Assembly: GCA_041228335.1 (NCBI GenBank) | Contig: CP166130.1 | Coordinates: forward strand, 1,078,638-1,142,637 | Source: Alphaproteobacteria bacterium LSUCC0684 | GTDB taxonomy: Bacteria; Pseudomonadota; Alphaproteobacteria; Puniceispirillales; UBA1172 | Length of the DNA: 64,000 nucleotides | Reading direction: 5' to 3' | Shown here: positions 1-9,270 of the stretch, one piece after another | How positions within the stretch are numbered: the first letter of the stretch is position 1 | Layout: the number at the start of each line of letters is the position of its first letter | The notes under the pieces: model-generated | Database searches by the model: none | The model's input: only the letters and a program-made list of their open reading frames with translations | Told to the model about the DNA's origin: nothing | Made by a program: the position numbers and the translations under genes

Positions 1-209
1 CGAGTGCGCGAATTGAACATGAAGCGACCACCTCCCGTATTTCGGAAGATCAGCTTTTCTACTGTCTGCAACGCGGGATGACAGAAGAAGATGCGGTCTC
101 GCTAATCGTGAATGGCTTCTGCAAGGAAGTCATGAAAGAACTTCCCATGGAATTTGCCGTTGAAGCCCAGAAGCTCATTGGCATTTCTCTGGAAGGCAGT
201 GTTGGATAA
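1..209 (+). CDS. sufB: SufB, C-terminal fragment (cut by window edge)
   Basis: This is the last 68 codons of SufB, the scaffold subunit of the SufBCD Fe-S cluster assembly complex; reading starts in frame at base 3 and stops with TAA at 207-209. The visible segment contains the family's C-terminal features: [12 protein letters not shown], then [16 protein letters not shown] and the end [12 protein letters not shown]. SufB/SufD family proteins share this IEHEA / R-G-(I/M)-x-x-x-x-A block. sufC follows 25 bases after the stop. The rest of the gene lies to the left of the window. Confidence 0.95.
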   Translation, partial: SARIEHEATTSRISEDQLFYCLQRGMTEEDAVSLIVNGFCKEVMKELPMEFAVEAQKLIGISLEGSVG

Positions 210-234
210 TCGGCAAGAGAACAGGAATATCATC

Positions 235-987
235 ATGCCATTGCTTGAAATCAAAGATCTTCATGCCAGTATCGGGTCAACAGAAATCCTTAGAGGAATA
301 AGCCTGAAAATAGATCGCGGAGAAATCCATGCCATCATGGGGCCCAACGGCTCTGGTAAAAGCACACTTTCTTACGTGCTTGCCGGTCGCGACGGGTATG
401 AGGTTACCGGTGGAGATATACTTCTTGACGGGTCTTCCATCCTTGAGATGGAAGCCGATGAACGTGCCAGAGCCGGCATGTTTCTTGCGTTTCAGTATCC
501 GGTTGAACTTCCGGGTGTTGGCGGGATGAGTTTCCTGCGGGGCGCTGTCAATGCCAGACGTCGTGAAAATGGTCAGGATGACATTGACAATCTTGAATTT
601 GTGAAACTTGTTCGGGCCAAAGCCGCTGATCTTGGTATTAAGGATGATATGCTGAAACGTGCGGTGAATGTCGGGTTTTCCGGGGGAGAGAAAAAACGGT
701 TTGAAATTCTCCAGATGGCCTTGCTTGAGCCTTCAATGGCTATTCTTGATGAGACCGATTCCGGTCTTGATGTGGATGCGCTTAAAATCGTTTCTGAAGG
801 CGTGAACGCCCTGCGAGGTGGCAATATCGGTATGCTGGTGATCACGCATTACCAGCGCCTGCTAGATCACATTATCCCCGACCATGTGCATATTCTGGTC
901 GATGGAAAAATATTAAAGTCAGGTGACAAGAACCTCGCACTAGAAGTTGAAAAATCAGGATATTCGAGCTTTACAAATGCAGCCTGA
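235..987 (+). CDS. sufC: SufC, Fe-S assembly ATPase
   Basis: SufC is the cytosolic ABC-type ATPase that drives conformational change in the SufBCD scaffold. The 250-residue product has Walker [10 protein letters not shown] (residues 36-44), the signature FSGGEKKR, and the Walker B region LDETDSGLD, which is typical of SufC rather than of transport ATPases. An in-frame ATG exists upstream at 154, but it lies inside sufB; the ATG at 235 gives the usual N-terminus [11 protein letters not shown]. The gene sits between sufB and sufD, and its end overlaps the start of sufD. No membrane segment is seen, as expected. Confidence 0.96.
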   Translation: MPLLEIKDLHASIGSTEILRGISLKIDRGEIHAIMGPNGSGKSTLSYVLAGRDGYEVTGGDILLDGSSILEMEADERARAGMFLAFQYPVELPGVGGMSFLRGAVNARRRENGQDDIDNLEFVKLVRAKAADLGIKDDMLKRAVNVGFSGGEKKRFEILQMALLEPSMAILDETDSGLDVDALKIVSEGVNALRGGNIGMLVITHYQRLLDHIIPDHVHILVDGKILKSGDKNLALEVEKSGYSSFTNAA

Positions 988-2212
988 ATTGATGAAACAA
1001 CGGGCCGCTGAAGGCCCTCTGTCTTCGCTCAGGCAAGCCGCAGCTGCAAGGTTCAATACCACCGGTTGGCCTTCTGCTTCGGTGGAGGCCTGGCGTTTTA
1101 CGAATCTTGCACGACTCAATAAACGTGTCTTTGATCCGGCTTTGGCCGGCATAGCCCCTTCAGGGCTTGAGTTGCCTGATGGTCATCGAGTTGTTTTTTT
1201 CAACGGTATCTACCAGCCAGAGCTATCAACTGATCTGCCGCAGGCTATCACGCTTGAAGAACTCGTGGATGGATCCACCTGCGCCACGCTACTCGAAGAT
1301 GGACGCCTTGCTGGTCATCCGGTGGCTGATGCATCTATGGCGCTGCTTGGATCCGGCAAAGGGCTTCACGTTAGCGGTAAGGTTGATGCCCCCCTTAACA
1401 TTGTTTTTATAAATGATGGAAATGATACATCAAGCCATCCTGTTATTGCTGTGCATATAACCGATGGAGCAGAAGTAACACTGCTTGAGCATCATATAGG
1501 GGAGGGAAGTGGTCTTTCCTTACCGGTTGTGGCTGTGTATGTCGGAGAAGGGGCTGTTTTCAACCATGGCCGCATACAGGCTGAAGGCGCGTTGCGCCAT
1601 CACCTTGGCCAGGCGGTATTTACGGTTTCATCAAACGCGATTTATCGCGGGGTTTCACTTCAGACGGGCGGGGTGCTCTCACGCACCGAAAATCACATTG
1701 CCATGGCAGGAGAAGGCGCCGACGCCACCCTGACCACATTCTATCTTGCCCGGCGTGATCAGGTGATGGATGTCACGACCCAGATCAATCACGATATGCC
1801 TTCCTGCACCTCCATGCAGATAGTGCGCGGCGTGCTCGATGACACGGCCAGGGGAATTTTCCAGGGTAAGGTTAAGGTTGCGCCTGATGCACAGAAAACA
1901 GACGGAAATCAGATGAGCCGCGCCTTGCTTCTGTCGCGAAAATGTGAAGCAGACGCGAAGCCTGAACTGGAAATCTATGCCGATGATGTGGCCTGCTCCC
2001 ACGGCGCTACCGTTGGTGAGATTGATGATACGGAGCTTTTTTATCTGATGAGCCGTGGTATTGCATTGGAAGAGGCGCGGCAGATGCTGATTGAAGCCTT
2101 TCTTGATGATGCCATTGGTGAAATAGATAACCCGATGCTGGCGGAATTTATCCGGCCACAGGTTTTATCATGGCTTTCCGGAATAGGTTCTGCCCAGAAT
2201 GACGGGATTTGA
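977..2212 (+). CDS. sufD: SufD, Fe-S assembly scaffold subunit
   Basis: SufD pairs with SufB to form the scaffold on which Fe-S clusters are built. The 411-residue reading begins at ATG 977 and overlaps the end of sufC by 11 bases; a TTG at 947 would extend it further into sufC and is less likely. The C-terminal half carries the SufB/SufD beta-helix core, with segments such as [22 protein letters not shown], the [11 protein letters not shown] motif and the [16 protein letters not shown] block. Position between sufC and sufS supports the call. The N-terminal part is variable, as is normal in SufD. Confidence 0.94.
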   Translation: MQPELMKQRAAEGPLSSLRQAAAARFNTTGWPSASVEAWRFTNLARLNKRVFDPALAGIAPSGLELPDGHRVVFFNGIYQPELSTDLPQAITLEELVDGSTCATLLEDGRLAGHPVADASMALLGSGKGLHVSGKVDAPLNIVFINDGNDTSSHPVIAVHITDGAEVTLLEHHIGEGSGLSLPVVAVYVGEGAVFNHGRIQAEGALRHHLGQAVFTVSSNAIYRGVSLQTGGVLSRTENHIAMAGEGADATLTTFYLARRDQVMDVTTQINHDMPSCTSMQIVRGVLDDTARGIFQGKVKVAPDAQKTDGNQMSRALLLSRKCEADAKPELEIYADDVACSHGATVGEIDDTELFYLMSRGIALEEARQMLIEAFLDDAIGEIDNPMLAEFIRPQVLSWLSGIGSAQNDGI

Positions 2213-2215
2213 ACG

Positions 2216-3454
2216 ATGAATGAGCAGTCACTGCCAAGACGTGATATTGCATCCATACGGGATGATTTTCCCATCCTGACTCGTGAGGTGCATGGCCATC
2301 CGCTTGTCTATCTAGACAGCGCCGCCTCGGCACAGAAGCCGGATTATGTCATCAACGCGATGATGGAGGTCTATCGCGGACATTACGCCAACGTGCATCG
2401 CGGCCTGCATGTTCTTTCGGAGGAGGCCACCGACGCCTATGAGGCGACGCGAAAGAAAGTGGCAGGACTGATCAATGCGTCTTCTGCTGATGAGGTTGTC
2501 CTGACTTCCGGTGCAACCATGTCGCTCAATCTCATTGCCCGTTCATGGGGTGGGACTTTCCTTAACAAGGGAGATGAGATTTTGATTTCGGTTGCCGATC
2601 ACCACGCAAATATTGTCCCTTGGCAGATGATTGCTCAGGAGAAAGGGGCGATTGTTAAGGCAGCGCCGGTGAATTCGGATGGCAGTGTATCGATAGACGA
2701 GATTACATCTCTTATTACCGATCGCACTCGTATTGTTGCAATGCCCCATGTTTCAAATGTTCTGGGAACAGTCTTTCCAGTTGAGGCTATTGCCGAAGCG
2801 GCACATAGGGTAGGGGCAATATTCGTCGTCGATGGCTGCCAGGGCGTTGTTCACATGCCCGTGGATGTGCAGGCGATTGGCTGTGATTTTTATGTTTTCT
2901 CTGCACATAAACTCTATGGTCCAAATGGGGTAGGTGTGTGCTGGGGTAAGATGGATCTGCTTGAGGATATGCCCCCCTTTCTTGGCGGTGGAGACATGAT
3001 TGACCGGGTTAAAATTGAACATTCCACCTATGCTGACCCGCCCCAGCGATTTGAGGCGGGAACCCCGCCGATCGTTGAAACCATTGGTCTTGGGGCTGCT
3101 ATTGATTATGTACAATCCATCGGTATGGAGACCATAAGGGATCATGAACGTGATCTGTTGGCTTATGCGCATCAGCGCCTGTCATCGGTCGAAGGGCTGA
3201 AACTGGTGGGAACGGCTCCCGGAAAGTCCGGGGTGGTCTCATTTGTCATGGATTGCGCGCATGCCCATGATATTGCCACCATTGTTGATCGAAAGGGGGT
3301 AGCTGTCAGGGCAGGTCATCACTGTGCCCAACCGCTGATGGATTTCCTTGATCTCGGCTCTACGGCAAGAGCAAGCGTCGGGATGTATTCAAGGCGGGAA
3401 GATTTTGATGCCCTTGCTGATGCGCTTGAAACCGTCAGAAAGATTTTCGGATGA
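2216..3454 (+). CDS. sufS: SufS, type II cysteine desulfurase
   Basis: SufS is a PLP-dependent enzyme that takes sulfur from L-cysteine as a persulfide and passes it to the Suf scaffold. The 412-residue product shows the PLP lysine in SAHKLYGP (Lys232) and the catalytic cysteine in RAGHHCAQP (Cys370). The first part has the family pattern YLDSAASAQKP and YANVHRGLHVLSE. It lies three bases after sufD, and its stop overlaps the start of the sufT-like gene in an ATGA arrangement. No SufE or SufU acceptor gene is seen next to it; one may lie elsewhere in the genome. Confidence 0.96.
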   Translation: MNEQSLPRRDIASIRDDFPILTREVHGHPLVYLDSAASAQKPDYVINAMMEVYRGHYANVHRGLHVLSEEATDAYEATRKKVAGLINASSADEVVLTSGATMSLNLIARSWGGTFLNKGDEILISVADHHANIVPWQMIAQEKGAIVKAAPVNSDGSVSIDEITSLITDRTRIVAMPHVSNVLGTVFPVEAIAEAAHRVGAIFVVDGCQGVVHMPVDVQAIGCDFYVFSAHKLYGPNGVGVCWGKMDLLEDMPPFLGGGDMIDRVKIEHSTYADPPQRFEAGTPPIVETIGLGAAIDYVQSIGMETIRDHERDLLAYAHQRLSSVEGLKLVGTAPGKSGVVSFVMDCAHAHDIATIVDRKGVAVRAGHHCAQPLMDFLDLGSTARASVGMYSRREDFDALADALETVRKIFG

Positions 3455-3882
3455 TGAGTAAAACAAATACTGACTCTGACCATCCCCTTGGGCTCGAACA
3501 TTTCATGCCTTACCAGTCTGAAGTTACGCCGGAAGGATTTCGCGCCTCGGCCGGAAAAGAACTGGCGGATGGAAAGGCTGTTGATCTTGCGCTTATTGTG
3601 GATGCGCTGAAAACAGTTCATGATCCTGAAATTCCGGTAAATATCTATGATCTCGGCCTGATTTACGATATTATCAGGCATGACAATGGTAATATCAGCA
3701 TCACCATGTCCCTGACAGCACCGGGATGTCCGGTTGCCGGGGAGATGCCAGGACAGGTCGCTGAGGCCGTTGCGGCTATTCCGGAAGCCGGATGTGTCCA
3801 TGTTGATCTTGTCTGGGAGCCGGGATGGACGAAAGACCGGATGAGTGATGATGCAAGACTGGCACTAGATATGATATGGTAG
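3451..3882 (+). CDS. sufT: SufT-like DUF59 (MIP18 family) Fe-S assembly protein
   Basis: A 143-residue protein of the MIP18/DUF59 family, which works in Fe-S cluster maturation and is often found as the extra member of suf operons. The core reads DALKTVHDPEIPVNIYDLGLIY, followed by ITMSLTAPGCPVAGEMPGQV with the conserved cysteine, and V.LVWEPGWTKDRMS. The first 45 residues are a variable extension. Translation is coupled to sufS through a 4-base overlap, and the gene precedes a SufA-like gene by three bases. The role in carrying or repairing clusters is inferred from the family. Confidence 0.88.
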   Translation: MMSKTNTDSDHPLGLEHFMPYQSEVTPEGFRASAGKELADGKAVDLALIVDALKTVHDPEIPVNIYDLGLIYDIIRHDNGNISITMSLTAPGCPVAGEMPGQVAEAVAAIPEAGCVHVDLVWEPGWTKDRMSDDARLALDMIW

Positions 3883-3885
3883 GTC

Positions 3886-4233
3886 ATGTTTGATCCAAAC
3901 AAACCCATTCTTTCCTTGACGGAAAAAGCTGCAAGTCATGTTCGTGCCCTTGTTGAAAAAGGGGGCGATGGCGTGATTGGTATTCGCGTAGGTATCAAAA
4001 CAGCGGGTTGTTCCGGCATGAAATATGAGGTCGAGTACGCCACCGAGAAAAAACCTTTTGAAGACGCTATAACCGAAAAAGGCGTTACGGTGCTTGTGGA
4101 CCCGGCAGCGGTAATGTTTATTATCGGCTCTGAGATGGATTGGAGCGAAGACAAGTTTTCATCTGGTTTTGTCTTTAACAATCCGAATGAAACCGCACGA
4201 TGCGGATGTGGCGAAAGCTTTTCGGTTTCCTGA
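3886..4233 (+). CDS. sufA: SufA/IscA-type A-type Fe-S carrier
   Basis: A 115-residue HesB/IscA family protein, an A-type carrier that receives Fe-S clusters from the scaffold and hands them to target enzymes. The three family cysteines are present: one in TAGCSGMKYE and two in the C-terminal CGCGESF. Length matches the family (about 105-125 residues). It is the last suf gene before an Atm1-type exporter, whose start lies 20 bases downstream. SufA cannot be separated from ErpA or IscA by motif alone, so the symbol rests on operon position. Confidence 0.9.
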   Translation: MFDPNKPILSLTEKAASHVRALVEKGGDGVIGIRVGIKTAGCSGMKYEVEYATEKKPFEDAITEKGVTVLVDPAAVMFIIGSEMDWSEDKFSSGFVFNNPNETARCGCGESFSVS

Positions 4234-4253
4234 TTTAAGGACCATAGACCAAC

Positions 4254-6080
4254 ATGGCAAAAGAACAGATCGTCCAGTGGACAGGGGCACGGATTGGCAT
4301 TGGCCCTGCCTTAAGGGACCTTGCATCGTATGTTTCCCCGAAGGGTGATCGGACGGTAGCCGGCAGAATAGGCCTTGCGCTTGTTCTGATTGCGCTTGCC
4401 AGAACTGCAACCCTGATGACGCCGCTTGCTTACGGATGGGTGGTTGACCACGTTGCGGGCAGTGAAGGCAGTTTTGATCTTCAGATCATGTGGTGGCTTC
4501 TTGGTGCTTATGCTCTTTCGCGTGTCAGCCAGCAGATTTTTGATGAAGGCAGTGAATTTGTCTTTGTTCGTGTGGCGCAGAAAGCGGTTCATGGTGCCGC
4601 CCTCACAACCTTTCGCCATCTGCATTCACTAAGCCTGAAGTTTCATCTTGACCGACAGACAGGCGGCATGACCAGAGCAATCGAGCGCGGTGCAAAAGGG
4701 ATGGAGTTCCTACTCACCTTTGCCCTCCTTGAGGTTGCTCCGCTATTCATTGAGCTTGTGCTTGTTTCAGGCATCATGTGGTCACTCTTCGGGTTTGGCT
4801 ACGCTGCAGTGACCTTTCTAACGGTCCTTATATATACCGGTTTCACCTTGACCGTGACTGAGTGGAGGATCAAGTTTCGCCGGCAGATGAACGAGGCGGA
4901 TGAACACGCCGCTACCCGGGCGGTTGATTCACTTCTCAATTATGAAACTGTAAAATATTTCAATGCTGAAGAGATTGAAGCTGAGAGATATTCCAAAGCT
5001 CTCTCCAGGTATGAGAATGCAGCGGTTCAGTCTCGAACGTCACTTTCGGTTGTCAATATCGGTCAGGGGCTGATTATTGCAACGGGGCTCATGCTGGTGA
5101 TGGGCCTTGCCGGACATGATATCCATGCGGGCAATTTCAGCATCGGTAGTTTTGTTGTTGTGAACACTTATCTGATCCAGCTCTATCTGCCGTTGAATTT
5201 TCTTGGGTATATCTATCGGGAAATTCGGCAATCTCTTGCGGATATGGAACGCATGTTCTCGCTTCTGCGGGAGACGCAGGATATCACTGATACCAAAGAT
5301 GCCCCGCCATTGAAAATTAGCGGTGGCAGGATCAGTTTTGAAAATGTTGTTTTTTCCTATGGGCCTCGCGGGGTTCTTCGTGGGCTGAACCTCACGGTTG
5401 AGCCCGGTCAGAGGGTGGCTATTGTTGGGCCGAGTGGTGCTGGAAAATCCACCATTTCCCGACTTCTTTTCCGGTTTTATGATCCCGAAGAAGGCGTTAT
5501 CCGTATTGATGATCAGCCGATCAACATGGTGCAGCAGGCTAGCCTTCGAAGTGAAATTGCTGTTGTTCCACAGGATACGGTGCTGTTCAATTCAACGATT
5601 GCCGAAAATATTTCCTATGGTCGACTGGATGCGAGTTTGTCTGATATCAGGGCCGCCGCCAAATTGGCATCATTGGATACGTTCATTGCTGATCTTCCGG
5701 ATGGATATGATACCAAGGTCGGCGAGCGGGGGCTCAAGCTTTCAGGCGGTGAGAAGCAACGCGTGGCCATTGCAAGAGCTATTCTCAAGAACCCTTCCAT
5801 CTTTCTTTTTGATGAGGCCACTTCAGCCCTGGATAGTCGAACGGAAAAGGAAATTCAGCATTCTCTTGATACCATTTCCAAGGGCCGAACCACACTTGTG
5901 ATTGCACATCGTCTTTCAACAGTGGTCAATTGCGATGAGATTTTTGTGCTCAATGAAGGCCGGATTGCTGAGCGAGGAACCCATCAGGCACTGCTTGCTG
6001 CAAAGGGGATGTATTATGACATGTGGATGCGCCAGGCCGCAGAAGACTCCGATGCTGGTGAAGATAGTCACGAAAGATAG
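4254..6080 (+). CDS. Atm1/HMT1-type ABC exporter (fused TMD-NBD)
   Basis: A 608-residue half-transporter of the Atm1/heavy-metal-tolerance type. The N-terminal half has six likely membrane segments, starting near residue 35 (IGLALVLIALARTATLM). The nucleotide-binding half has Walker A GPSGAGKST, the signature LSGGEKQR, Walker B FLFDEATSALD and the H-loop IAHRLST. The TMD segments FDEGSEFVFVRV and HLHSLSLKFHLDRQTGG are characteristic of Atm1-like proteins, which export glutathione-linked sulfur or metal compounds. The gene follows the suf genes by 20 bases and is probably cotranscribed, which suggests a role tied to Fe-S or sulfur homeostasis. The substrate is inferred. Confidence 0.88.
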   Translation: MAKEQIVQWTGARIGIGPALRDLASYVSPKGDRTVAGRIGLALVLIALARTATLMTPLAYGWVVDHVAGSEGSFDLQIMWWLLGAYALSRVSQQIFDEGSEFVFVRVAQKAVHGAALTTFRHLHSLSLKFHLDRQTGGMTRAIERGAKGMEFLLTFALLEVAPLFIELVLVSGIMWSLFGFGYAAVTFLTVLIYTGFTLTVTEWRIKFRRQMNEADEHAATRAVDSLLNYETVKYFNAEEIEAERYSKALSRYENAAVQSRTSLSVVNIGQGLIIATGLMLVMGLAGHDIHAGNFSIGSFVVVNTYLIQLYLPLNFLGYIYREIRQSLADMERMFSLLRETQDITDTKDAPPLKISGGRISFENVVFSYGPRGVLRGLNLTVEPGQRVAIVGPSGAGKSTISRLLFRFYDPEEGVIRIDDQPINMVQQASLRSEIAVVPQDTVLFNSTIAENISYGRLDASLSDIRAAAKLASLDTFIADLPDGYDTKVGERGLKLSGGEKQRVAIARAILKNPSIFLFDEATSALDSRTEKEIQHSLDTISKGRTTLVIAHRLSTVVNCDEIFVLNEGRIAERGTHQALLAAKGMYYDMWMRQAAEDSDAGEDSHER

Positions 6081-6138
6081 GGCTTGTCCTTTTACCTGCT
6101 TGGAATGATAATCAGACAAACAGAATTCAGGATGTTTT

Positions 6139-7479
6139 ATGATTGATGCATTAATGGCCTGGCTCGAAGAGCAGTCCATCACTGAAGTTGAATGTCTCGT
6201 CAGCGATATGGCAGGCATTCCTCGCGGCAAGATCGTGCCAGTTAACAAATTCAAGACCAGCCTTCAGGACGGATCTTTGCGTCTGCCTGAATATGTCTTT
6301 GGTCAACTTGTCACGGGCGAATACGTTAGCAGCGAAGTTCTTCTGGAAACCGTATCGGACATATATCTGGTTCCGGATATGATGTCCCAGCGACTTGTTC
6401 CCTGGTACAAGGAGCCAACGGCACAGATCATCCATGATGCTATCTATCATGATGGATCGATGGTGGATGTGGCCCCGAGGCAGGTGTTGAAAGCGGTTAT
6501 TTCACGTTTTGATGCCCTTGGTCTTAAGCCCATTATAGCACCAGAACTTGAATTCTTTCTGGTTCGCAAGGAAGATGAGGCAAATACGCCGTTATCGCCG
6601 CCGGTGGGCAGGTCTGGTCGAGCAGAAATGGCGCGGCAGGCCTATGGAATTGATGCGGTGAATGAATTTGACCCTCTTTTTGAGGATATCTACGATTACT
6701 GCGATGCGCAGCACCTCGACGTTGATACGCTGAGCCACGAGGCCGGAGCGGCCCAGATGGAAATCAACTTTAATCATGGTGATGCTCTTGATCTTGCCGA
6801 CCAGACTTTTCTTTTCAAGCGAACCGTTCGTCAGGCGGCGCTCGATCATAATGTGCACGCAACCTTCATGGCTAAGCCTATGCAGAATCAACCCGGTAGC
6901 GCCATGCATATCCATGTTTCCGTTGTAGATAAGGTTACGGGCCGGAACATTTTCAGCAATGAAGATGGCAGTCCTTCAGAAATGTTCACCCATGCTCTTG
7001 GTGGTATGCAAAGGTATCTTGCAGCAGCGATGCCCCTGATGGCACCTTATATCAATTCCTATAGGCGTCTTTTGTCTGGTGAAGACTCACCTACAAACCT
7101 TGCCTGGGGGGTGGATAATCGTACGGTAGGATTGAGAGTCCCGCGGTCAGCCCCGGAACACCGCCGGATTGAAAACCGTATCCCTGGGGCGGATTCAAAC
7201 CCATACCTTGCCGTTGCCGCAACACTGGCCGCGGTTTGCCTTGGCCTTGAACGTCAGATCAAGGCTAAAAAAGAGCGGACAAAATCAGGTGAAGATCTTA
7301 CGACTATTCCCCGCAATCTTGATACCGCTCTTGACAAGCTTTCGAAGGAAACAGCTCTTCACGAAATTCTTGGTGACCGTTTTGTTACGATTTTTGACGA
7401 GATCAAGCGGGCGGAAAGCGATGCCTATCTTCAAGTCATCAGCCCATGGGAGAGGGAATACCTGCTGCTGAATGTCTGA
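6139..7479 (+). CDS. Glutamine-synthetase-family ligase (gamma-glutamyl-polyamine synthetase-like)
   Basis: A 446-residue member of the glutamine synthetase fold, distinct from the type-I GlnA at 50-51.5 kb. It shows the family blocks LVSDMAGIPRGK, HEAGAAQMEINF, SAMHIHVSV and RRLLSGEDSPTNLAWGVDNRTVGLRVP, with RIENRIPGADSNPYLAVAA near the end. The NxxxxxxNR type and the lack of an obvious adenylylation loop resemble PuuA-like gamma-glutamylputrescine synthetases and related amine ligases. A Shine-Dalgarno-like CAGGA precedes the ATG. Its stop overlaps the start of the following hydrolase gene. The amine substrate cannot be read from sequence. Confidence 0.82.
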   Translation: MIDALMAWLEEQSITEVECLVSDMAGIPRGKIVPVNKFKTSLQDGSLRLPEYVFGQLVTGEYVSSEVLLETVSDIYLVPDMMSQRLVPWYKEPTAQIIHDAIYHDGSMVDVAPRQVLKAVISRFDALGLKPIIAPELEFFLVRKEDEANTPLSPPVGRSGRAEMARQAYGIDAVNEFDPLFEDIYDYCDAQHLDVDTLSHEAGAAQMEINFNHGDALDLADQTFLFKRTVRQAALDHNVHATFMAKPMQNQPGSAMHIHVSVVDKVTGRNIFSNEDGSPSEMFTHALGGMQRYLAAAMPLMAPYINSYRRLLSGEDSPTNLAWGVDNRTVGLRVPRSAPEHRRIENRIPGADSNPYLAVAATLAAVCLGLERQIKAKKERTKSGEDLTTIPRNLDTALDKLSKETALHEILGDRFVTIFDEIKRAESDAYLQVISPWEREYLLLNV

Positions 7480-8380
7480 TGTATTGGATTTGAGGCTCAA
7501 AGTTGATGGGGTCGATGTCCGATATCGTAGCCATTTGAACGGGGCTCGGTCAAGGGCCAAGGTACTTATCCTTCCGGGTTTCACGGAATTCATCGAAAAA
7601 CATGCTGAAACCGTTGCACATTTTGCCAATATGGGGATTGATAGCCTGATCCTTGACTGGCCGGGGCAGGGGCTTAGTGGCCGTTTGTCTCCCAAATACC
7701 CGATGGTTGTTCATACCGATGGGTTTGATCTGCATCTGAAAGCCCTGACCGCAGTTGCTCAAGAAGCGGGATTCGTTGATCATCGTCTTCCTTTATTCCT
7801 GTTCGGGCATTCCATGGGCGGGCATCTTGCCCTTCGATATTCGAAAATGATGAGGGATTTTCTGAGCGGGGTCATTCTCTCCGCCCCCATGATCATGCCG
7901 CCTGTTCAACCACCATGGCTTATTGAGGCTCTCGCTCAAGTGATATGCCTGCTTCCAGGCATGTCCAAACTGCCGGTGATGTTTCGTCAGTCCAAGGCTC
8001 GAGATGAGATCTTTAACCCCCAGAATGTACTTACGCGTGACCCCGAAGGCTACGCTTTGCAAGTGAATTGGTGGAACAAAAACCCTGCCTTGAAGACTAC
8101 AGGTCCAAGCTATGGCTGGGTTCGGGCTGCCTACCAGTCCTGCACTGAAACTACAGCCGACTCCTCATGGATGTCGACAGTTGATCTGCCGGTTTCAGCC
8201 CATATTCCTCTTGACGAGGTTGTCGTCTCGCTGAAACATAGCTTAAATTGCCTGCCTGCAGTACCGGGAATAGAAATTCACGAATACGCAGATGCGCGGC
8301 ATGAACTGCTTCTGGAATTGCCAGAGGTGCGTCAGTTATTTTGGCGACGTGTGGAAGATTTTGTTGAAAGATATATCTGA
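7472..8380 (+). CDS. Alpha/beta hydrolase, lysophospholipase-like
   Basis: A 302-residue alpha/beta hydrolase resembling bacterial lysophospholipases or monoacylglycerol lipases (Hydrolase_4). The oxyanion region is LILPGFTEFIEKH, the next block LDWPGQGLSGR, and the nucleophile elbow GHSMGGHLALRY supplies the catalytic serine. A late DARHELLLELPEVR segment probably carries the catalytic histidine. No signal peptide is seen. It overlaps the end of the GS-family gene by 8 bases, so the two are probably translated together. Substrate is not known. Confidence 0.82.
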   Translation: MSDVLDLRLKVDGVDVRYRSHLNGARSRAKVLILPGFTEFIEKHAETVAHFANMGIDSLILDWPGQGLSGRLSPKYPMVVHTDGFDLHLKALTAVAQEAGFVDHRLPLFLFGHSMGGHLALRYSKMMRDFLSGVILSAPMIMPPVQPPWLIEALAQVICLLPGMSKLPVMFRQSKARDEIFNPQNVLTRDPEGYALQVNWWNKNPALKTTGPSYGWVRAAYQSCTETTADSSWMSTVDLPVSAHIPLDEVVVSLKHSLNCLPAVPGIEIHEYADARHELLLELPEVRQLFWRRVEDFVERYI

Positions 8381-8421
8381 TCGTCCAGGCCAGGCTTGGT
8401 TATCTTGGGATGGAAGAGACG

Positions 8422-9180
8422 TTATATAGGGAACTGTTCGCGCATGACCCGTTCTTCGAGACCATGGCCAGGGTCGCTGAGAATGCGCAAGGATATATGT
8501 TTATCCTCTTTAACAATAACCTTCTCTACAAAACTGATTCTAAAAGAATCTGATGTCGCAGATACAGGGCGAAATTCAGCATCTTTCACAACGAATTCAA
8601 CTTCAGAATGATTGGGTAGCAATGCGCCACGCCAACGTCTTGGACGGAAGGCACTTATAGGTGTCAAAGCAAGGACTGACGCGCCCAGCGGAATAATCGG
8701 TCCATGGGCAGAAAAATTATAGGCCGTACTGCCTGCAGGTGTTGCGACAAGCGCCCCATCGCAGACCAGTTCTTCCATTCGGGTGATACCATCAACCTTG
8801 ATTGAAAGCCTGGCTGCCTGTTGACTTTCACGCAAAAGGGATACTTCGTTGATCCCATGGGCCGTAGTCACAACACCGTTGCGGTCAGTTGCAACCATCT
8901 TGAGGGGATGGATGATGGTCTCTTCAGCAGTCTGAAGTCGATCTTCAAGCCCGCTCAACTCATAATCATTCATCAGAAAGCCTACGGTTCCACAATTCAT
9001 GCCGTAAACAGGCTTGGCGCTGAAACGCTCATCTTTAAGGGTGTTCAGCATATGTCCGTCACCACCAAGCGCGATAACAATATCGCACTCCCCGGGGCCG
9101 GACTGGCCATATCGGGTTATCAGGGCATCACATCTGGCAATGGCATCCGGGTTGCTGGATGCGGTGAAATGCATTTTCAT
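8422..9180 (-). CDS. nadK: NAD kinase
   Basis: NAD kinase (PpnK) phosphorylates NAD to NADP. The 252-residue product has the diagnostic ALGGDGHML motif near residue 35, the NCGTVGFLMN segment, the conserved DGALVATPAGSTAYNFSAHGPI block and LTPISAFRPRRW. Length is short but normal for alphaproteobacterial NadK. It is transcribed opposite to its neighbours: it converges with the hydrolase gene on its left and is divergent from fdhD on its right. Confidence 0.95.
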   Translation of the reverse strand: MKMHFTASSNPDAIARCDALITRYGQSGPGECDIVIALGGDGHMLNTLKDERFSAKPVYGMNCGTVGFLMNDYELSGLEDRLQTAEETIIHPLKMVATDRNGVVTTAHGINEVSLLRESQQAARLSIKVDGITRMEELVCDGALVATPAGSTAYNFSAHGPIIPLGASVLALTPISAFRPRRWRGALLPNHSEVEFVVKDAEFRPVSATSDSFRISFVEKVIVKEDKHISLRILSDPGHGLEERVMREQFPI

Positions 9181-9270
9181 GCCGGTCTCCTCTGCGGGGT
9201 ATTAGCATATTCCCCTCGAATTGGCTATGATGCAATCTTCTGAAGCGGCATGGCAACAGGAAGGATGGCA

